The notes below the pieces were generated by a model, which did not search any database, was not told the DNA's origin, and saw only the letters and a list, made by a program, of their open reading frames with translations. 64,000 nucleotides of DNA from positions 1 to 64,000 of the forward strand of contig NZ_JAGGJX010000009.1 in the NCBI RefSeq assembly GCF_017873185.1, in the 5' to 3' direction. Position numbers and translations under genes: made by a program. This DNA comes from Metaclostridioides mangenotii. Its GTDB lineage: Bacteria > Bacillota > Clostridia > Peptostreptococcales > Peptostreptococcaceae. Shown here one piece after another: positions 16,524 through 26,482 of this stretch (position 1 is its first letter; every line of letters starts with the position of its first letter).

Positions 16524-16955
16524 TTATTTAAAGTCTATAACTTCTGGATTTTGAGCTGCGTGAGTGTGTTCTGCACCAGCAAATACTCTTAATCTAGTCA
16601 TCATTCTGCTTCTTAATTTATTTTTAGGTAACATTCCGCTTACTGCGTGTGCTACTACTTCTTCTGGTTTAGTTTCCATCATATGTTTGTAAGATATTTC
16701 TTTTAATCCACCTACATAACCTGTATGATATCTGTACATTTTTTGATCTAATTTCTTTCCTGTTAATACTACTTTATCAGCATTTATTACAACAACAAAG
16801 TCTCCACCATCTACATGAGGAGTAAATGTTGGTTTGTGCTTTCCTCTTAATAAAGTAGCTATTTCTGTAGCCATACGGCCTAATGTTTTTCCTTTAGCAT
16901 CAACTAAGTACCAATTTCTTTGTACATCAGCTGGCTTATCTATATAACTTTTCAT
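16524..16955 (-). CDS. rplM: Ribosomal protein L13
   Basis: 143-residue large-subunit protein needed early in 50S assembly. Motifs [26 protein letters not shown] and GMLPKNKLR are typical. First gene of rplM-rpsI, with its own promoter inside the end of truA and a structured leader. Confidence 0.97.
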   Translation of the reverse strand: MKSYIDKPADVQRNWYLVDAKGKTLGRMATEIATLLRGKHKPTFTPHVDGGDFVVVINADKVVLTGKKLDQKMYRYHTGYVGGLKEISYKHMMETKPEEVVAHAVSGMLPKNKLRSRMMTRLRVFAGAEHTHAAQNPEVIDFK

Positions 16956-16984
16956 CGTTATCCTCCTCAGCTCTTTTTCCTTAA

Positions 16985-17030
16985 AATTATTGTTCCGTCT
17001 ATGTCAAGTCCGGGGCAAGTGGACTTATTA
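16985..17030 (-). ncRNA. Ribosomal protein L13 leader
   Basis: The transcript leader carries the hairpin AAGTCC-ACTTGCCCC-GGACTT (17006-17026) followed by GACATAGACGGAACAATAA. Shape, sequence and place upstream of rplM match the L13 leader known in low-GC Gram-positives, thought to be bound by L13 for feedback (recalled, not searched). Confidence 0.6.
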
Positions 17031-17044
17031 ACACATGCTTATAT

Positions 17045-17073
17045 ATTTTAATACACTATGGGCTGTATGTCAA
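17045..17073 (-). promoter_or_regulatory. rplM promoter
   Basis: Minus strand TTGACA (17068-17073), 17-bp spacer, TAAAAT (17045-17050), three bases beyond the truA stop codon. Confidence 0.85.
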
Positions 17074-17075
17074 TA

Positions 17076-17807
17076 TTAATAGAAAACTTTTTTAAGAAAT
17101 AATCCGCAAGCTGGAGCAGTGTGACCACTCATATCCCTATCTTTTGACTCTATCACTTCTGACAGAGGCTCACTGATTCTTCCTCTCCCAATATCTACTA
17201 ATGTTCCAACTATAATTCTAACCATATTGTATAAAAAACCATTACCTTCAATCTCAAGAACAATCATGTCTTCATTTTTCTCTAATCTTAAATCATATAT
17301 TGTTCTAACTGTGCTCTTCACCTGGGATCCGGAACTCATAAATCCTTTATAATCGTGGGTCCCTATTAGCGACTTTGATTCTCTTACCATTTTATCAAAG
17401 TCTAGATCGTATTTGACCTGATATGATATTCCACTGACAATTGGGTTTCTGTACCTGTTGTTATGAATCATATATCTATAACACTTTCTTTTTGCACTGT
17501 ATCTAGAATGAAAATCTTCATCGACATCTTCAGCTTCTACAACTGATATGTCCTTAGGCAGTTTAGCGTTCAGTGCATTAGGTATTTTATCCGCACTGAT
17601 GCTAGAATCTGTAGTAAAGTTTGCAACTTGTCCAAGTGCATGTACCCCAGAGTCTGTCCTTCCAGAACCTATTACTTTTATATTTTCTTTTGTAATTTCA
17701 TAATAAGCATTTTCAATGGCACCTTGTATACCTACTGAGTCAGGTTGACTTTGCCAACCACAGTAGTTCTTGCCATTATACTGTACTGTTATTTTAATAT
17801 TTCTCAT
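17076..17807 (-). CDS. truA: tRNA pseudouridine(38-40) synthase
   Basis: Isomerises uridines 38-40 in the anticodon arm. The 243-residue protein has the catalytic Asp in SGRTDSGVHALGQVANF, plus FHSRYSAKRKCYRY and FLYNMVRIIVGTLVDIG. Nine bases downstream of ecfT in the ecfA1-ecfA2-ecfT-truA operon. Confidence 0.96.
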   Translation of the reverse strand: MRNIKITVQYNGKNYCGWQSQPDSVGIQGAIENAYYEITKENIKVIGSGRTDSGVHALGQVANFTTDSSISADKIPNALNAKLPKDISVVEAEDVDEDFHSRYSAKRKCYRYMIHNNRYRNPIVSGISYQVKYDLDFDKMVRESKSLIGTHDYKGFMSSGSQVKSTVRTIYDLRLEKNEDMIVLEIEGNGFLYNMVRIIVGTLVDIGRGRISEPLSEVIESKDRDMSGHTAPACGLFLKKVFY

Positions 17808-17816
17808 AAAATACTC

Positions 17817-18614
17817 CTAAATAAATCTAGTAGCTATAATAGCTATAAGATAGATAAATTGAATAACCCACGCTATATAATCAGCCTTTGTCATTACAAT
17901 CTCTCTCATTTTGGTTCTGTTCTCCCCACCTCTATAGCATCTGGCTTCCATAGCCATAGCAAGTTCATCTGCTCTTCTAAAAGCACTTACAAACAGTGGT
18001 ACAAGAAGTGGAACTAAATTTTTAGCTCTATTTATTATGTTTTTACTTTCAAAATCTGCACCTCTAGACATCTGAGCTTTCATAATTTTATCTGTCTCGT
18101 CAAGTAGTGTAGGTATAAATCTGAGTGCTATTGTCATCATCATAGCAAGTTCGTGGACTGGTAGTCCCAGCTTATTAAATGGCTTTAAGAGCCTCTCTAT
18201 TCCGTCTGTAAGCTCGATTGGAGATGTAGTAAGCGTAAGTATTGACGTGCCCGCTACTAAGAACACAAGCCTTGTAGCCATGAAAATCGCTTGATTTAAA
18301 CCTTGTGTAGTTATCTTAAGTATCCCAAATGACCATAGTGTATCTCCCGGTATAAAGAATAAGTTTATTATAAATGTAAATAGTATAATCCACTTTAGGG
18401 GTTTGATTCCCTTGACAATTAATTTGACAGGTATATTTGATAGCTTTATCATTGCAAGCATAGAGATCAAGACTACGGAATAAGCCCAGTATTTGTTTAT
18501 AACAAATATTGATACCATAAATATCAATGTTGCTATAAGCTTTATTCTAGGGTCCAATCTATGGATTGTGGAGTCAGATGGATAGTATTGTCCGATTGTT
18601 ATATCTTTTAGCAT
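17817..18614 (-). CDS. ecfT: ECF transporter transmembrane subunit
   Basis: The shared T component couples two ATPases to various vitamin-binding S components encoded elsewhere. The 265-residue protein has about five membrane segments and the two coupling helices with A-R-G signatures (AQMSRGADF and [10 protein letters not shown]). Overlaps ecfA2 by 7 bp. Confidence 0.94.
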   Translation of the reverse strand: MLKDITIGQYYPSDSTIHRLDPRIKLIATLIFMVSIFVINKYWAYSVVLISMLAMIKLSNIPVKLIVKGIKPLKWIILFTFIINLFFIPGDTLWSFGILKITTQGLNQAIFMATRLVFLVAGTSILTLTTSPIELTDGIERLLKPFNKLGLPVHELAMMMTIALRFIPTLLDETDKIMKAQMSRGADFESKNIINRAKNLVPLLVPLFVSAFRRADELAMAMEARCYRGGENRTKMREIVMTKADYIAWVIQFIYLIAIIATRFI

Positions 18615-19474
18615 TTTTCCCTTCCTCTCAACACTCTTAGTATCTCTTCTTTTGCTTCCTCTACTGTGATTATATCTTCCCTTACATCAAACCCTCTTTC
18701 TCTAAGTTTGATCGCAAGTTCAAGTACCTGTGGTATGTCTAGCCCTATTTCCTTTAGTCTTGCTGAGTTCGATTTAAATATCTCTCTAGGGCTTCCCATA
18801 AACTCTATTTGGCCTCTATTCATAACAATTATATTGTTCGCTAATTTAGCCATATCATCCATATTATGAGAAGACAGTATAACTGTCATATTGTTTTTTT
18901 TATGTAGAGTTTGTATAAGCTCAAATATCTCGTCCCTACCACCTGGGTCAAGCCCCGCTGTCGGCTCGTCCAATATCAATACTTCGGGGTTCATAGCTAT
19001 AACCCCAGCTATTGCAACTCTACGCTTTTGCCCACCAGATAGATCAAACGGAGATTTATCTTTAAATTCTTCATAATCTAGTCCAACTGCCTCTATCGAT
19101 TCTTTAACTCTTTTATTTACCTCTTCTTCTCCTAGACCTAAGTTATTCGGCCCGAAAGCAATATCTTTGCTTATTGTTTCTTCAAAGAGTTGGTACTCTG
19201 GGTACTGAAACACAACCCCCACTCTTTTTCTTATTTCTGTAAGGTTTAAATCCTTCTTAGTAATATCAAAATCATTTATATATATCTTTCCTGATGAAGG
19301 CTTCAGTATACCGTTAAGGTGCTGAATCAGTGTAGATTTACCAGATCCAGTATGACCTATAAGTCCAACAAAATCTCCATCCTTGATTTCAAAAGACACA
19401 TCATCTAATGATTTATTAGCAAATGGCATACCTTCATCGTATATATGTGTTAAGTTCTCTACTATAATTGACAT
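18608..19474 (-). CDS. ecfA2: ECF transporter ATPase A2
   Basis: 288-residue ABC ATPase with Walker [11 protein letters not shown]-loop FQYPEYQLF, signature [14 protein letters not shown], Walker [15 protein letters not shown] and a C-terminal A2-type extension. Overlaps ecfA1 by 13 bp. Forms the EcfA1A2T module with its neighbours. Confidence 0.95.
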   Translation of the reverse strand: MSIIVENLTHIYDEGMPFANKSLDDVSFEIKDGDFVGLIGHTGSGKSTLIQHLNGILKPSSGKIYINDFDITKKDLNLTEIRKRVGVVFQYPEYQLFEETISKDIAFGPNNLGLGEEEVNKRVKESIEAVGLDYEEFKDKSPFDLSGGQKRRVAIAGVIAMNPEVLILDEPTAGLDPGGRDEIFELIQTLHKKNNMTVILSSHNMDDMAKLANNIIVMNRGQIEFMGSPREIFKSNSARLKEIGLDIPQVLELAIKLRERGFDVREDIITVEEAKEEILRVLRGREKC

Positions 19475-20295
19475 AAATTCATCACCATCTCATCCACTGT
19501 TAATATATCATCAGAAATGTCTACGCCTTCTTCTTTTAGTAGACTCGACAATTCTGTCATGCAAGGAACATCAAGACCTATTTGTTTAAGCTCTTTAATA
19601 TGCCTAAACACCTCTCTTGGAGTACCTTCTAATATCTTTCTTCCTTTTTCCATAACTATTACTCTATCAGCCTCTACAGCTTCTTCCATAAAGTGCGTAA
19701 TATGTAGAGTTGTTATATTTTCTTTGCTGTTCAGCTCTTTAATAGTCCTCATAACTTCTTTTCTACCAGATGGATCTAACATCGCTGTAGCTTCATCGAA
19801 TATAATGCACTTTGGTTTCATGGCAATTATGCCAGCTATCGCAACCCTTTGTTTTTGGCCACCAGAAAGCAGATGCGGCTGTCTTCTTCTAAATTCATAC
19901 ATATTTACACTTTTAAGTGCTTTTTCAACTCTGTCTCTTATTTCTTTAGGCTCTATACCTAAATTTTCAGGTCCAAAAGCTACATCTTCTTCGACTATTG
20001 TCGCTACTATCTGGTTGTCTGGGTTTTGAAAAACCATACCCGCTGTCTGTCTTATATCCCAAAGCTGTTCTTCAGATCTAGTATCTATTCCATCTATAAG
20101 TATATTGCCTTCAGTAGGCAGTAATATTGCATTTAAATTTTTCGATAATGTCGATTTACCAGAGCCGTTGTGACCTATTATAGCTACAAATTCGCCCTCT
20201 TTAACATCTAGACTCAAATTATCTATAGCTTTGACTCTAGATTCTTCTGTAATGTATTCAAATGATATATCGTTAACCTTTACTATATTGTTCAT
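19462..20295 (-). CDS. ecfA1: ECF transporter ATPase A1
   Basis: 277-residue ABC ATPase with Walker [11 protein letters not shown]-loop FQNPDNQIV, signature [14 protein letters not shown], Walker [14 protein letters not shown] and H-loop ITHF. The FQNPDNQ form is typical of A1. First gene of ecfA1-ecfA2-ecfT-truA, about 60 bp from a visible promoter. Confidence 0.95.
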   Translation of the reverse strand: MNNIVKVNDISFEYITEESRVKAIDNLSLDVKEGEFVAIIGHNGSGKSTLSKNLNAILLPTEGNILIDGIDTRSEEQLWDIRQTAGMVFQNPDNQIVATIVEEDVAFGPENLGIEPKEIRDRVEKALKSVNMYEFRRRQPHLLSGGQKQRVAIAGIIAMKPKCIIFDEATAMLDPSGRKEVMRTIKELNSKENITTLHITHFMEEAVEADRVIVMEKGRKILEGTPREVFRHIKELKQIGLDVPCMTELSSLLKEEGVDISDDILTVDEMVMNLCQL

Positions 20296-20354
20296 AGCCA
20301 GCTCCTTCTGTATAAGCAGTCTCCTTAAGTATTTACAAACCTAGTTTACACATT

Positions 20355-20362
20355 ATTATACC
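20355..20362 (-). promoter_or_regulatory. Extended -10 promoter of the ecf operon
   Basis: Minus strand TGGTATAAT, with TATAAT at 20355-20360, about 60 bp before ecfA1. The -35 region is only T-rich, so the TG extension probably compensates. Confidence 0.55.
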
Positions 20363-20478
20363 ATATGTATACCTTAAAAAAATAAAGCTAAAAAATTATT
20401 TTTATGTAATTTCCAATTAAATTAAAAATATGCCATTTATTATTTAATTAAATCAAATTAATATTTAATTTAAACTCA

Positions 20479-21255
20479 CTACTCATCTATAATTTTATTA
20501 CAAATACTATTACTAGAAGTTATTCTTCTTAAAATATTCTTTCTATCTTCTATAAACATTTTTGTTATTTGATACGGCTCTGTCTCCTCATAATTCAACT
20601 TATCAATCTCATATCCATCAAAACTCAATATATCTGCATCTTCCATCGCTAGTAATATTGGCGAATGAGTAGCTATTATAAACTGAGATCCTTTTTTAAT
20701 TAATTTATTTATAATAATCATAAGGGAGAGTTGTCTCTGAGGCGATAGTGCTGCTTCAGGCTCGTCCAATATGTATATACCTTCTCCAATAAATCTAGAA
20801 TTCATTAGACTCATAAAACTCTCTCCATGCGATTGATCGTGAAGCGACTTGCCACCATATCTAGCATATTCTACTCGACTTCCGCTATATTTTTCCGTTT
20901 CCTCGATATAAGTAGCTACGTTGTAGAAACTCTCAGCTCTTAAGAAAAAACCGTCTCTAGGCCTCTTTAATCCCCTCATAATTGTAATATAGTCATGCAG
21001 CTCGGAGTGACTGTCCTTTGTATTGAAAATAAAATCTAAACTTCCACCTTCTGGGTTAAATCCAAAACTAACAGCTATAGCCTCAAGAAGCGTCGACTTA
21101 CCTGTTCCGTTTTCACCTACGAAAAAAGTTATCGGCTTTCTAAACTCTATACTCGTTAAATGAGAAATTGCCGGTATACTCATAAAGTACTCTTCTGAGT
21201 CGTTTTCTTCTAATATTACTGCTTTTATGTAGTTTTCGTTTATATTCATCGACAT
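20479..21255 (-). CDS. Predicted AAA/ABC-type ATPase of unknown role
   Basis: A 258-residue single-domain ATPase with Walker A GENGTGKST (near residue 45), a degenerate signature HGESFMSLM, Walker B GIYILDEPEAALSP and H-loop IIATHSPIL. The arrangement matches COG3910-type predicted ATPases related to RecF/OLD rather than transporters; no membrane partner is present. The ATG at 21255 is five bases from GGAGG. It is co-oriented but sits between the rplQ terminator and the ecfA1 promoter, which are normally adjacent in clostridia, so it looks inserted. Function unknown. Confidence 0.82.
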   Translation of the reverse strand: MSMNINENYIKAVILEENDSEEYFMSIPAISHLTSIEFRKPITFFVGENGTGKSTLLEAIAVSFGFNPEGGSLDFIFNTKDSHSELHDYITIMRGLKRPRDGFFLRAESFYNVATYIEETEKYSGSRVEYARYGGKSLHDQSHGESFMSLMNSRFIGEGIYILDEPEAALSPQRQLSLMIIINKLIKKGSQFIIATHSPILLAMEDADILSFDGYEIDKLNYEETEPYQITKMFIEDRKNILRRITSSNSICNKIIDE

Positions 21256-21322
21256 ATCGACCTCCAATTTATAGTTTTATATGAATATTAACAGGAATTT
21301 TTACATGTTTCAAGATAAAAAA

Positions 21323-21364
21323 AAGGAGCTACCCCTACGATATAATTCGTAGAGATAACTCCTT
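21323..21364 (-). terminator. Terminator of the S10-spc-alpha operon after rplQ
   Basis: Minus strand long stem with AAGGAG / CTCCTT at the base and CTACGA / TCGTAG at the top, followed by eight U. It lies 7 bases after the rplQ stop. Confidence 0.9.
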
Positions 21365-21370
21365 GGATTA

Positions 21371-21712
21371 TTAAACTAATTCAATAATTGCCATTTCAGC
21401 GGCGTCGCCTCTTCTTGGCCCTTTTTTGATTATTCTAGTGTATCCACCATTTCTTTCAGCATATTTTGGAGCTATATCAGTAAATAAATTGTTTACTACT
21501 GTTTCGTCCATAACATAAGCTAAAACTTGTCTTCTAGCATGTAGATCTCCTTTTTTTCCTAAAGTGATCATTTTTTCAGCCATTCTACGAGTTTCTTTAG
21601 CTCTTGTAACTGTAGTTTCTATTTTACCATTTCTCAGTAAACTAGTAACTAAGTTTCTTAACATTAGGTTTCTGTGAGATGTCTCACGTCCTAATTTACG
21701 GTACTTAGCCAT
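21371..21712 (-). CDS. rplQ: Ribosomal protein L17
   Basis: 113-residue 50S protein near the exit tunnel; [26 protein letters not shown] and a short C-terminus (bacillal/clostridial short form). Last gene of the alpha segment, directly after rpoA. Confidence 0.97.
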   Translation of the reverse strand: MAKYRKLGRETSHRNLMLRNLVTSLLRNGKIETTVTRAKETRRMAEKMITLGKKGDLHARRQVLAYVMDETVVNNLFTDIAPKYAERNGGYTRIIKKGPRRGDAAEMAIIELV

Positions 21713-21734
21713 GCTATTTCCCTCCTTTGCGATC

Positions 21735-22694
21735 TTAGTCTTCGTTAGGTTTTAAACGTAAGCCAAGTTCTTCTAGTTTTTGGATAACCTCTTCTAGAGA
21801 CTTCTTACCTAAGTTTCTAACCTTCATCATATCATCTTCAGATTTATTAGCTAGCTCTTCAACTGTATTAATTCCCGCTCTCTTTAAACAGTTGTAAGAT
21901 CTAACTGATAGATCTAATTCTTCTATTGTCATTTCAAGAACTTTTTCTTTTTGATCTTCTTCTTTTTCTACCATGATTTCAACATTGCTTACATGCTCTG
22001 TTAAATCTATGAATAAGTTTAGATGTTCAACTAAAACTTTAGCTGCAAGAGATATTCCCTCTTGAGGGTTTATACTTCCATTAGTCCAAACTTCTAGAAC
22101 TAATTTATCGTAATCTGTCTTTTGACCAACTCTTGTATTTTCAACATGGTAGCTGACCTTTTCAACAGGAGTATATATTGAATCCACAGGTAATACGCCT
22201 ATTGGCACATTATCTGATTTGTTGTCTTCTGCAGAAACATATCCTCTACCTCTGTCAATATATATGTCCATATTAAGCTTAGCGTTGTCATCAAGTGTTG
22301 CAATAACTAAATCTTTGCTTATAACTTCAACATCTGGAGGGCAAATTATATCTGCACCTGTTACAGTACATGGCCCTTGAGCTTCTATTCTAATTGTTCT
22401 TCCTTCTTCAACATCTTCATCGATAGTAGCAGAAAGTTCTTTTAAAGTTAATATTATCTCTGTTACATCTTCTTTTACACCTGGTATAGTTGAGAACTCA
22501 TGAAGTACACCATCTACTTTTATTGCATTAACTGCAACACCTGGTAAAGAAGATAATAATATTCTTCTTAAAGCATTACCTATAGTAATACCATATCCTC
22601 TTTCTAGAGGCTCGATTACAAATTTACCATATCTGTAGTTTTCGCCTATCTCGACGATGTCTACTTTTGGTTTTTCTATTTCTATCATGGACAA
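21735..22694 (-). CDS. rpoA: RNA polymerase alpha subunit
   Basis: 319 residues: N-terminal assembly domain (about 1-230; [14 protein letters not shown]) and C-terminal DNA-contact domain (about 250-315; [35 protein letters not shown]) joined by an acidic linker. Sits between rpsD and rplQ as usual. Confidence 0.98.
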   Translation of the reverse strand: MSMIEIEKPKVDIVEIGENYRYGKFVIEPLERGYGITIGNALRRILLSSLPGVAVNAIKVDGVLHEFSTIPGVKEDVTEIILTLKELSATIDEDVEEGRTIRIEAQGPCTVTGADIICPPDVEVISKDLVIATLDDNAKLNMDIYIDRGRGYVSAEDNKSDNVPIGVLPVDSIYTPVEKVSYHVENTRVGQKTDYDKLVLEVWTNGSINPQEGISLAAKVLVEHLNLFIDLTEHVSNVEIMVEKEEDQKEKVLEMTIEELDLSVRSYNCLKRAGINTVEELANKSEDDMMKVRNLGKKSLEEVIQKLEELGLRLKPNED

Positions 22695-22764
22695 AACCCT
22701 CCTTAAAATTTAGTAATCCACTGAGGGCAAACAAAATTTTAAAATAATATTTAATATATGTTAA

Positions 22765-23388
22765 TTATTTAGAGTAAAGTTCTATGATTAGGTGTTCAGC
22801 GATTTCAAGATCTATATCTTCTCTGTCTGGAACACCAACTACTTTTGCAGTCATTCCTTCTACATCAGCCTCTAACCATTTTGGAGCCACTCTTGTGTTT
22901 CCTTCAACTAGTGCTTTAAACTTCTCTGAAGATCTAGATTTTTCTTTAACTGCTATAACATCTCCAACTTTAACTGATAATGAAGGTATATCTACCTTAT
23001 GTCCGTTTAAAGTGAAATGAGCATGAGTTACTAATTGTCTAGCTTCTTTTCTTGATGAAGCAAGTCCCATTCTATAAACTGTATTATCTAATCTTCTCTC
23101 TAATAAGCTTAATAGGTTCTCCCCTGCTTTACCTTGCATGTTTTCTGCACGCTCATAAAGGTTTCTAAATTGAGTTTCTAAAACTCCATATATTCTCTTA
23201 ACTTTTTGCTTTTCTCTCAACTGTAATCCATAGTTAGAAACTTTCTTTCTCCCTTGACCATGTTGTCCTGGGGCATAGTTTCTTTTAGCTATAGCACATT
23301 TGTCTGTATAACATCTGTCACCTTTAAGGAATAATTTCATTCCCTCTCTACGACACTGTCTACATGATGCACCTGTATATCTTGCCAT
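22765..23388 (-). CDS. rpsD: Ribosomal protein S4
   Basis: 207-residue primary 16S-binding protein. The N-terminus retains four cysteines (C9, C12, C26, C31) of the zinc-binding form. The S4 RNA-binding domain includes [22 protein letters not shown]. Often autogenously regulated in Gram-positives; no leader was identified here. Confidence 0.97.
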   Translation of the reverse strand: MARYTGASCRQCRREGMKLFLKGDRCYTDKCAIAKRNYAPGQHGQGRKKVSNYGLQLREKQKVKRIYGVLETQFRNLYERAENMQGKAGENLLSLLERRLDNTVYRMGLASSRKEARQLVTHAHFTLNGHKVDIPSLSVKVGDVIAVKEKSRSSEKFKALVEGNTRVAPKWLEADVEGMTAKVVGVPDREDIDLEIAEHLIIELYSK

Positions 23389-23418
23389 TTATATTACACC
23401 TCCTATTATCTATATCAA

Positions 23419-23817
23419 TTAAACTCTTCTTCTCTTTGGTGGTCTACATCCATTATGAGGAATTGGAGTAACGTCTTTTATCATTGTTACCTCTAGTCCT
23501 GTAGCTTGTAAAGCTCTTATTGCAGCTTCTCTTCCAGAACCTGGACCTTTAACAAATACTTCAACACTCTTTAAACCGTGTTCCATTGCAGCTTTAGCAG
23601 CAGTCTCTGCAGCCATTTGAGATGCAAATGGAGTTGATTTTCTTGAACCTTTGAACCCTAATTGTCCTGAACTAGCCCAAGATAAAGCGTTCCCGTGAAC
23701 GTCTGTTAGAGTTATTATTGTATTGTTAAAAGTAGATTGTATATGCGCATGACCGCGTTCTATGTTTTTACGTTCTTTTCTTCTAACACGTGTAACTTTC
23801 TTTTTTGGTTTAGCCAT
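23419..23817 (-). CDS. rpsK: Ribosomal protein S11
   Basis: 132-residue 30S platform protein with [31 protein letters not shown] and the C-terminal [15 protein letters not shown]. Follows rpsM. Confidence 0.98.
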   Translation of the reverse strand: MAKPKKKVTRVRRKERKNIERGHAHIQSTFNNTIITLTDVHGNALSWASSGQLGFKGSRKSTPFASQMAAETAAKAAMEHGLKSVEVFVKGPGSGREAAIRALQATGLEVTMIKDVTPIPHNGCRPPKRRRV

Positions 23818-23853
23818 TTTTCATTTTCCCTCCTTCATCCAGTTATTGTTTAA

Positions 23854-24225
23854 TTATTTTTTCTTTTTACGAGATACTGTCTTCTTAGGACCTTTTCTAG
23901 TTCTAGCGTTAGTCTTAGTCTTTTGTCCTCTTAGCGGAAGACCTTTAGCGTGTCTTATACCTCTATAGCATTTGATATCTCTTAATCTCTTTATATTTAA
24001 AGCAATTTCTCTTCTTAAGTCACCTTCAACTAAGAAATCGTCATCAATTATTTTTCTTAAGCTATTAACTTCGTCTTCAGATAAATCTTTTATTCTTGAA
24101 TCAGGATTTATTCCAGCCTTAGCTAATATTTCATTAGAAGTCGCTCTACCTATACCGTATATATAAGTTAAGCCAATTTCTGCTCTTTTTTCTCTAGGTA
24201 AATCTACCCCAGCTATTCTTGCCAT
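23854..24225 (-). CDS. rpsM: Ribosomal protein S13
   Basis: 123-residue 30S head protein. The ATG at 24225 ([14 protein letters not shown]) follows AGGAGG by 8 bases; an in-frame GTG three codons earlier overlaps that site and is rejected. The basic C-terminal tail ([13 protein letters not shown]) contacts P-site tRNA. Confidence 0.97.
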   Translation of the reverse strand: MARIAGVDLPREKRAEIGLTYIYGIGRATSNEILAKAGINPDSRIKDLSEDEVNSLRKIIDDDFLVEGDLRREIALNIKRLRDIKCYRGIRHAKGLPLRGQKTKTNARTRKGPKKTVSRKKKK

Positions 24226-24374
24226 TAATCGCACCTCCTACACTTAGTTTTTAATGTTAAAATGTTTATCAAATAATCTGAAATCATATTTTTTTAAACG
24301 CTTTAGCACCATTTCGCAAACATCACAATAAAATATTATACTATATGTTTTAACAAAATGCTAGAAACAATTTA

Positions 24375-24488
24375 TTAACCTTGTCTTTGCTTATGCTTTG
24401 GATTTTCACAGATTACCATCACTTTACCATTTCTTTTTATTAATTTGCATTTTTCGCATATTGGTTTTACTGATGATCTTACTTTCAT
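24375..24488 (-). CDS. rpmJ: Ribosomal protein L36
   Basis: A 37-codon gene read directly from the sequence: the product begins [15 protein letters not shown] and ends NPKHKQRQG. The zinc ligands C11, C14, C27 and H32 are present, so this is the zinc-binding paralogue. AGGAGG precedes the ATG. It is 149 bp upstream of rpsM, a longer gap than usual, and follows infA closely. Confidence 0.95.
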   Translation of the reverse strand: MKVRSSVKPICEKCKLIKRNGKVMVICENPKHKQRQG

Positions 24489-24525
24489 TATTTAATCCCT
24501 CCTTAGACTAATATCTAATAGTCTA

Positions 24526-24744
24526 CTACTTCTTACGCCAAGTGATTCTTCCTCTTGTAAGGTCATATGGAGATAGTTCAACATTAACCTTATCGCCTTC
24601 AAGAATTCTTATAAAGTTCATTCTTAATTTCCCAGATAAATGGCAAAGTACTTCGTGCCCATTCTCTAGTTTTACTTTAAACATAGCGTTAGGTAAATTT
24701 TCTACGACTGTACCTTCTAATTCTATAACATCTTTTTTGGCCAT
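24526..24744 (-). CDS. infA: Translation initiation factor IF-1
   Basis: 72-residue OB-fold factor that covers the A site during initiation. The family N-terminus [15 protein letters not shown] sets the ATG at 24744; a longer in-frame reading to 24780 is not supported by homology. The GGAGG is 12 bases away, somewhat long. Confidence 0.95.
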   Translation of the reverse strand: MAKKDVIELEGTVVENLPNAMFKVKLENGHEVLCHLSGKLRMNFIRILEGDKVNVELSPYDLTRGRITWRKK

Positions 24745-24779
24745 TAAATAACCAGACCTCCATTTCAATAAGTCAAACA

Positions 24780-25058
24780 TTAGTTTAACTTAGTAAGTTC
24801 AGCTCTTAAAAAACAATCTGTTATTTCCTGATCAGATATTATTTTTCTTTTAACCTCATCATTTATGAAGTTGTATTTTTTTAAGTGCTTTACTTTCTTT
24901 AGTTTAGGTTTGACAAGTTTTCTTTTTTTCCCATCAGCAATCAAAACATATTCATCATCGACTATCTTTACTATAAAGAATAATCTACCTTTGTCTCGCC
25001 CAGATGAAACTTTTACAACTTGACCTACACTTAAATCTTCTGATAGCACTATTTTCAC
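24780..25058 (-). CDS. KOW-domain RNA-binding protein (L14e/L6e/L27e-like)
   Basis: A 92-residue protein with an N-terminal KOW motif ([21 protein letters not shown]) and a Lys-rich middle. Small KOW proteins of this sort lie between map and infA in many clostridia; role probably ribosome-associated but not established. Start ATG 11 bp after map ends. Confidence 0.85.
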   Translation of the reverse strand: MKIVLSEDLSVGQVVKVSSGRDKGRLFFIVKIVDDEYVLIADGKKRKLVKPKLKKVKHLKKYNFINDEVKRKIISDQEITDCFLRAELTKLN

Positions 25059-25069
25059 CTACTTTTAAA

Positions 25070-25816
25070 CTACAGCTTCGTCAATATTAAAGGTTCATCA
25101 GAAGTCAATGCTATCGTATGCTCATAGTGAGCTGATTTCTTTCCATCTACTGTTATAGTCGTCCACCCATCTGCTAGAGTCTTAACTTGGTAACGGCCGG
25201 CATTTACCATAGGCTCTATAGCTAAGACCATTCCTTCTTGAAGTCTTGGTCCTTTTCCCGGTGGTCCATAATTAGGAACTTGAGGATCCTCATGTAGGTC
25301 GGTTCCGACTCCGTGACCTACTAAATCCCTAACCAATGAATACCCATGCTTCTCAGCATGAACCTGAACAGCATGTGAAATATCGGATAATCTATAGCCA
25401 ACTCTGGCAAATTTAATTCCTTCATAGAAGCTTTCTCGAGTTACTTCTATTAGTTTCCTATCTTCTTCAGATATCACTCCTACTCCGTGAGTCTTTGCAG
25501 AATCACCGTGATATCCTTTATAATAAGCTCCGATATCCAAACTTATAATGTCTCCATCTTTTAGTACTCGATTACCAGGAATACCATGCACAACCTCTTC
25601 GTTTATAGATGCGCATATACTTCCTGAAAAACCTCCGTATCCTTTGAAAGACGGTGTAGCATTATATTTTTTTATGTTTTCTTCAGCTATTTTATCTAGC
25701 TCCATAGTTGTTATGCCAGGAGCAACAGCCTGTCTAAGGACTTCATGAGTGTCAGCGACAATCTTGCCTGCTTCTCTCATAAGCTCTATTTCTTGTTTTG
25801 ATTTAATTATAATCAT
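25070..25816 (-). CDS. map: Methionine aminopeptidase, type I
   Basis: Removes N-terminal Met cotranslationally. The 248-residue metalloenzyme has the two-metal ligand set in [35 protein letters not shown] and YEHTIAL. ATG begins directly after the adk stop codon (TAAATG), implying coupled translation. Confidence 0.96.
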   Translation of the reverse strand: MIIIKSKQEIELMREAGKIVADTHEVLRQAVAPGITTMELDKIAEENIKKYNATPSFKGYGGFSGSICASINEEVVHGIPGNRVLKDGDIISLDIGAYYKGYHGDSAKTHGVGVISEEDRKLIEVTRESFYEGIKFARVGYRLSDISHAVQVHAEKHGYSLVRDLVGHGVGTDLHEDPQVPNYGPPGKGPRLQEGMVLAIEPMVNAGRYQVKTLADGWTTITVDGKKSAHYEHTIALTSDEPLILTKL

Positions 25817-26467
25817 TTATTTTTCACTTCCTAAAGAATTAGAAATATCTTCAAATACTTTATCTATCGACTGATCGCCGTTTATAGAGGCTACTACTCC
25901 TTGTTTAGAGTAATAGTCTACTAGAGGCTTAGTTTCATCTAGATAAACTTGTATTCTTTTAGAAACAGTTTCTTCATTGTCATCTGCTCTTTGATATAAT
26001 TCTCCTTGGCATACATCACATACGCCATCCTCTTTAGGAGGATTGAACTCAACATGAAAAGTTGCACCACATGATTTACATATTCTTCTTCCCACTGCTC
26101 TAGAAACTAAAAGCTCTTTATCAACTTCTATGTTGATCACTTTTGAAAGCTCTATGCCAGTTTGTTTTAAGAAATCATCTAGTTGTTCAGCTTGTGCTAG
26201 ATTCCTTGGAAATCCATCTAACATAAACCCAGCTTTACAATCATCTTGAGATATTCTGTCTGTCACCAAACCTACAGTCAACTCATCCGGAACTAACAGT
26301 CCTTGATCCATAAACTCTTTAGCTTTTGTTCCAAGTGGAGTTCCTTCTTTGATATTCATTCTGAATATGTCTCCTGTTGATATATGAGGTAGATTGTAAT
26401 TCTCTACTATTTTAGCCGCCTGAGTACCTTTACCAGCACCAGGAGGTCCAAGTAATATTATTCTCAT
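25817..26467 (-). CDS. adk: Adenylate kinase
   Basis: Interconverts AMP+ATP with 2 ADP. The 216-residue protein has P-loop GPPGAGKGTQ, DGFPRNLAQAE and a LID with two CxxC pairs (CKSC and CDVC), i.e. the zinc-LID long form typical of Gram-positives. Confidence 0.97.
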   Translation of the reverse strand: MRIILLGPPGAGKGTQAAKIVENYNLPHISTGDIFRMNIKEGTPLGTKAKEFMDQGLLVPDELTVGLVTDRISQDDCKAGFMLDGFPRNLAQAEQLDDFLKQTGIELSKVINIEVDKELLVSRAVGRRICKSCGATFHVEFNPPKEDGVCDVCQGELYQRADDNEETVSKRIQVYLDETKPLVDYYSKQGVVASINGDQSIDKVFEDISNSLGSEK

Positions 26468-26482
26468 TTACCCATCTCCAAT

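Noticed and set aside
19517-20029. Long open frame (170 codons) on the plus strand
   Set aside because: It is antisense to ecfA1, has no ribosome site, and its Ser/Leu/Ile-rich product is what an antisense reading of an AT-rich ATPase gene gives.
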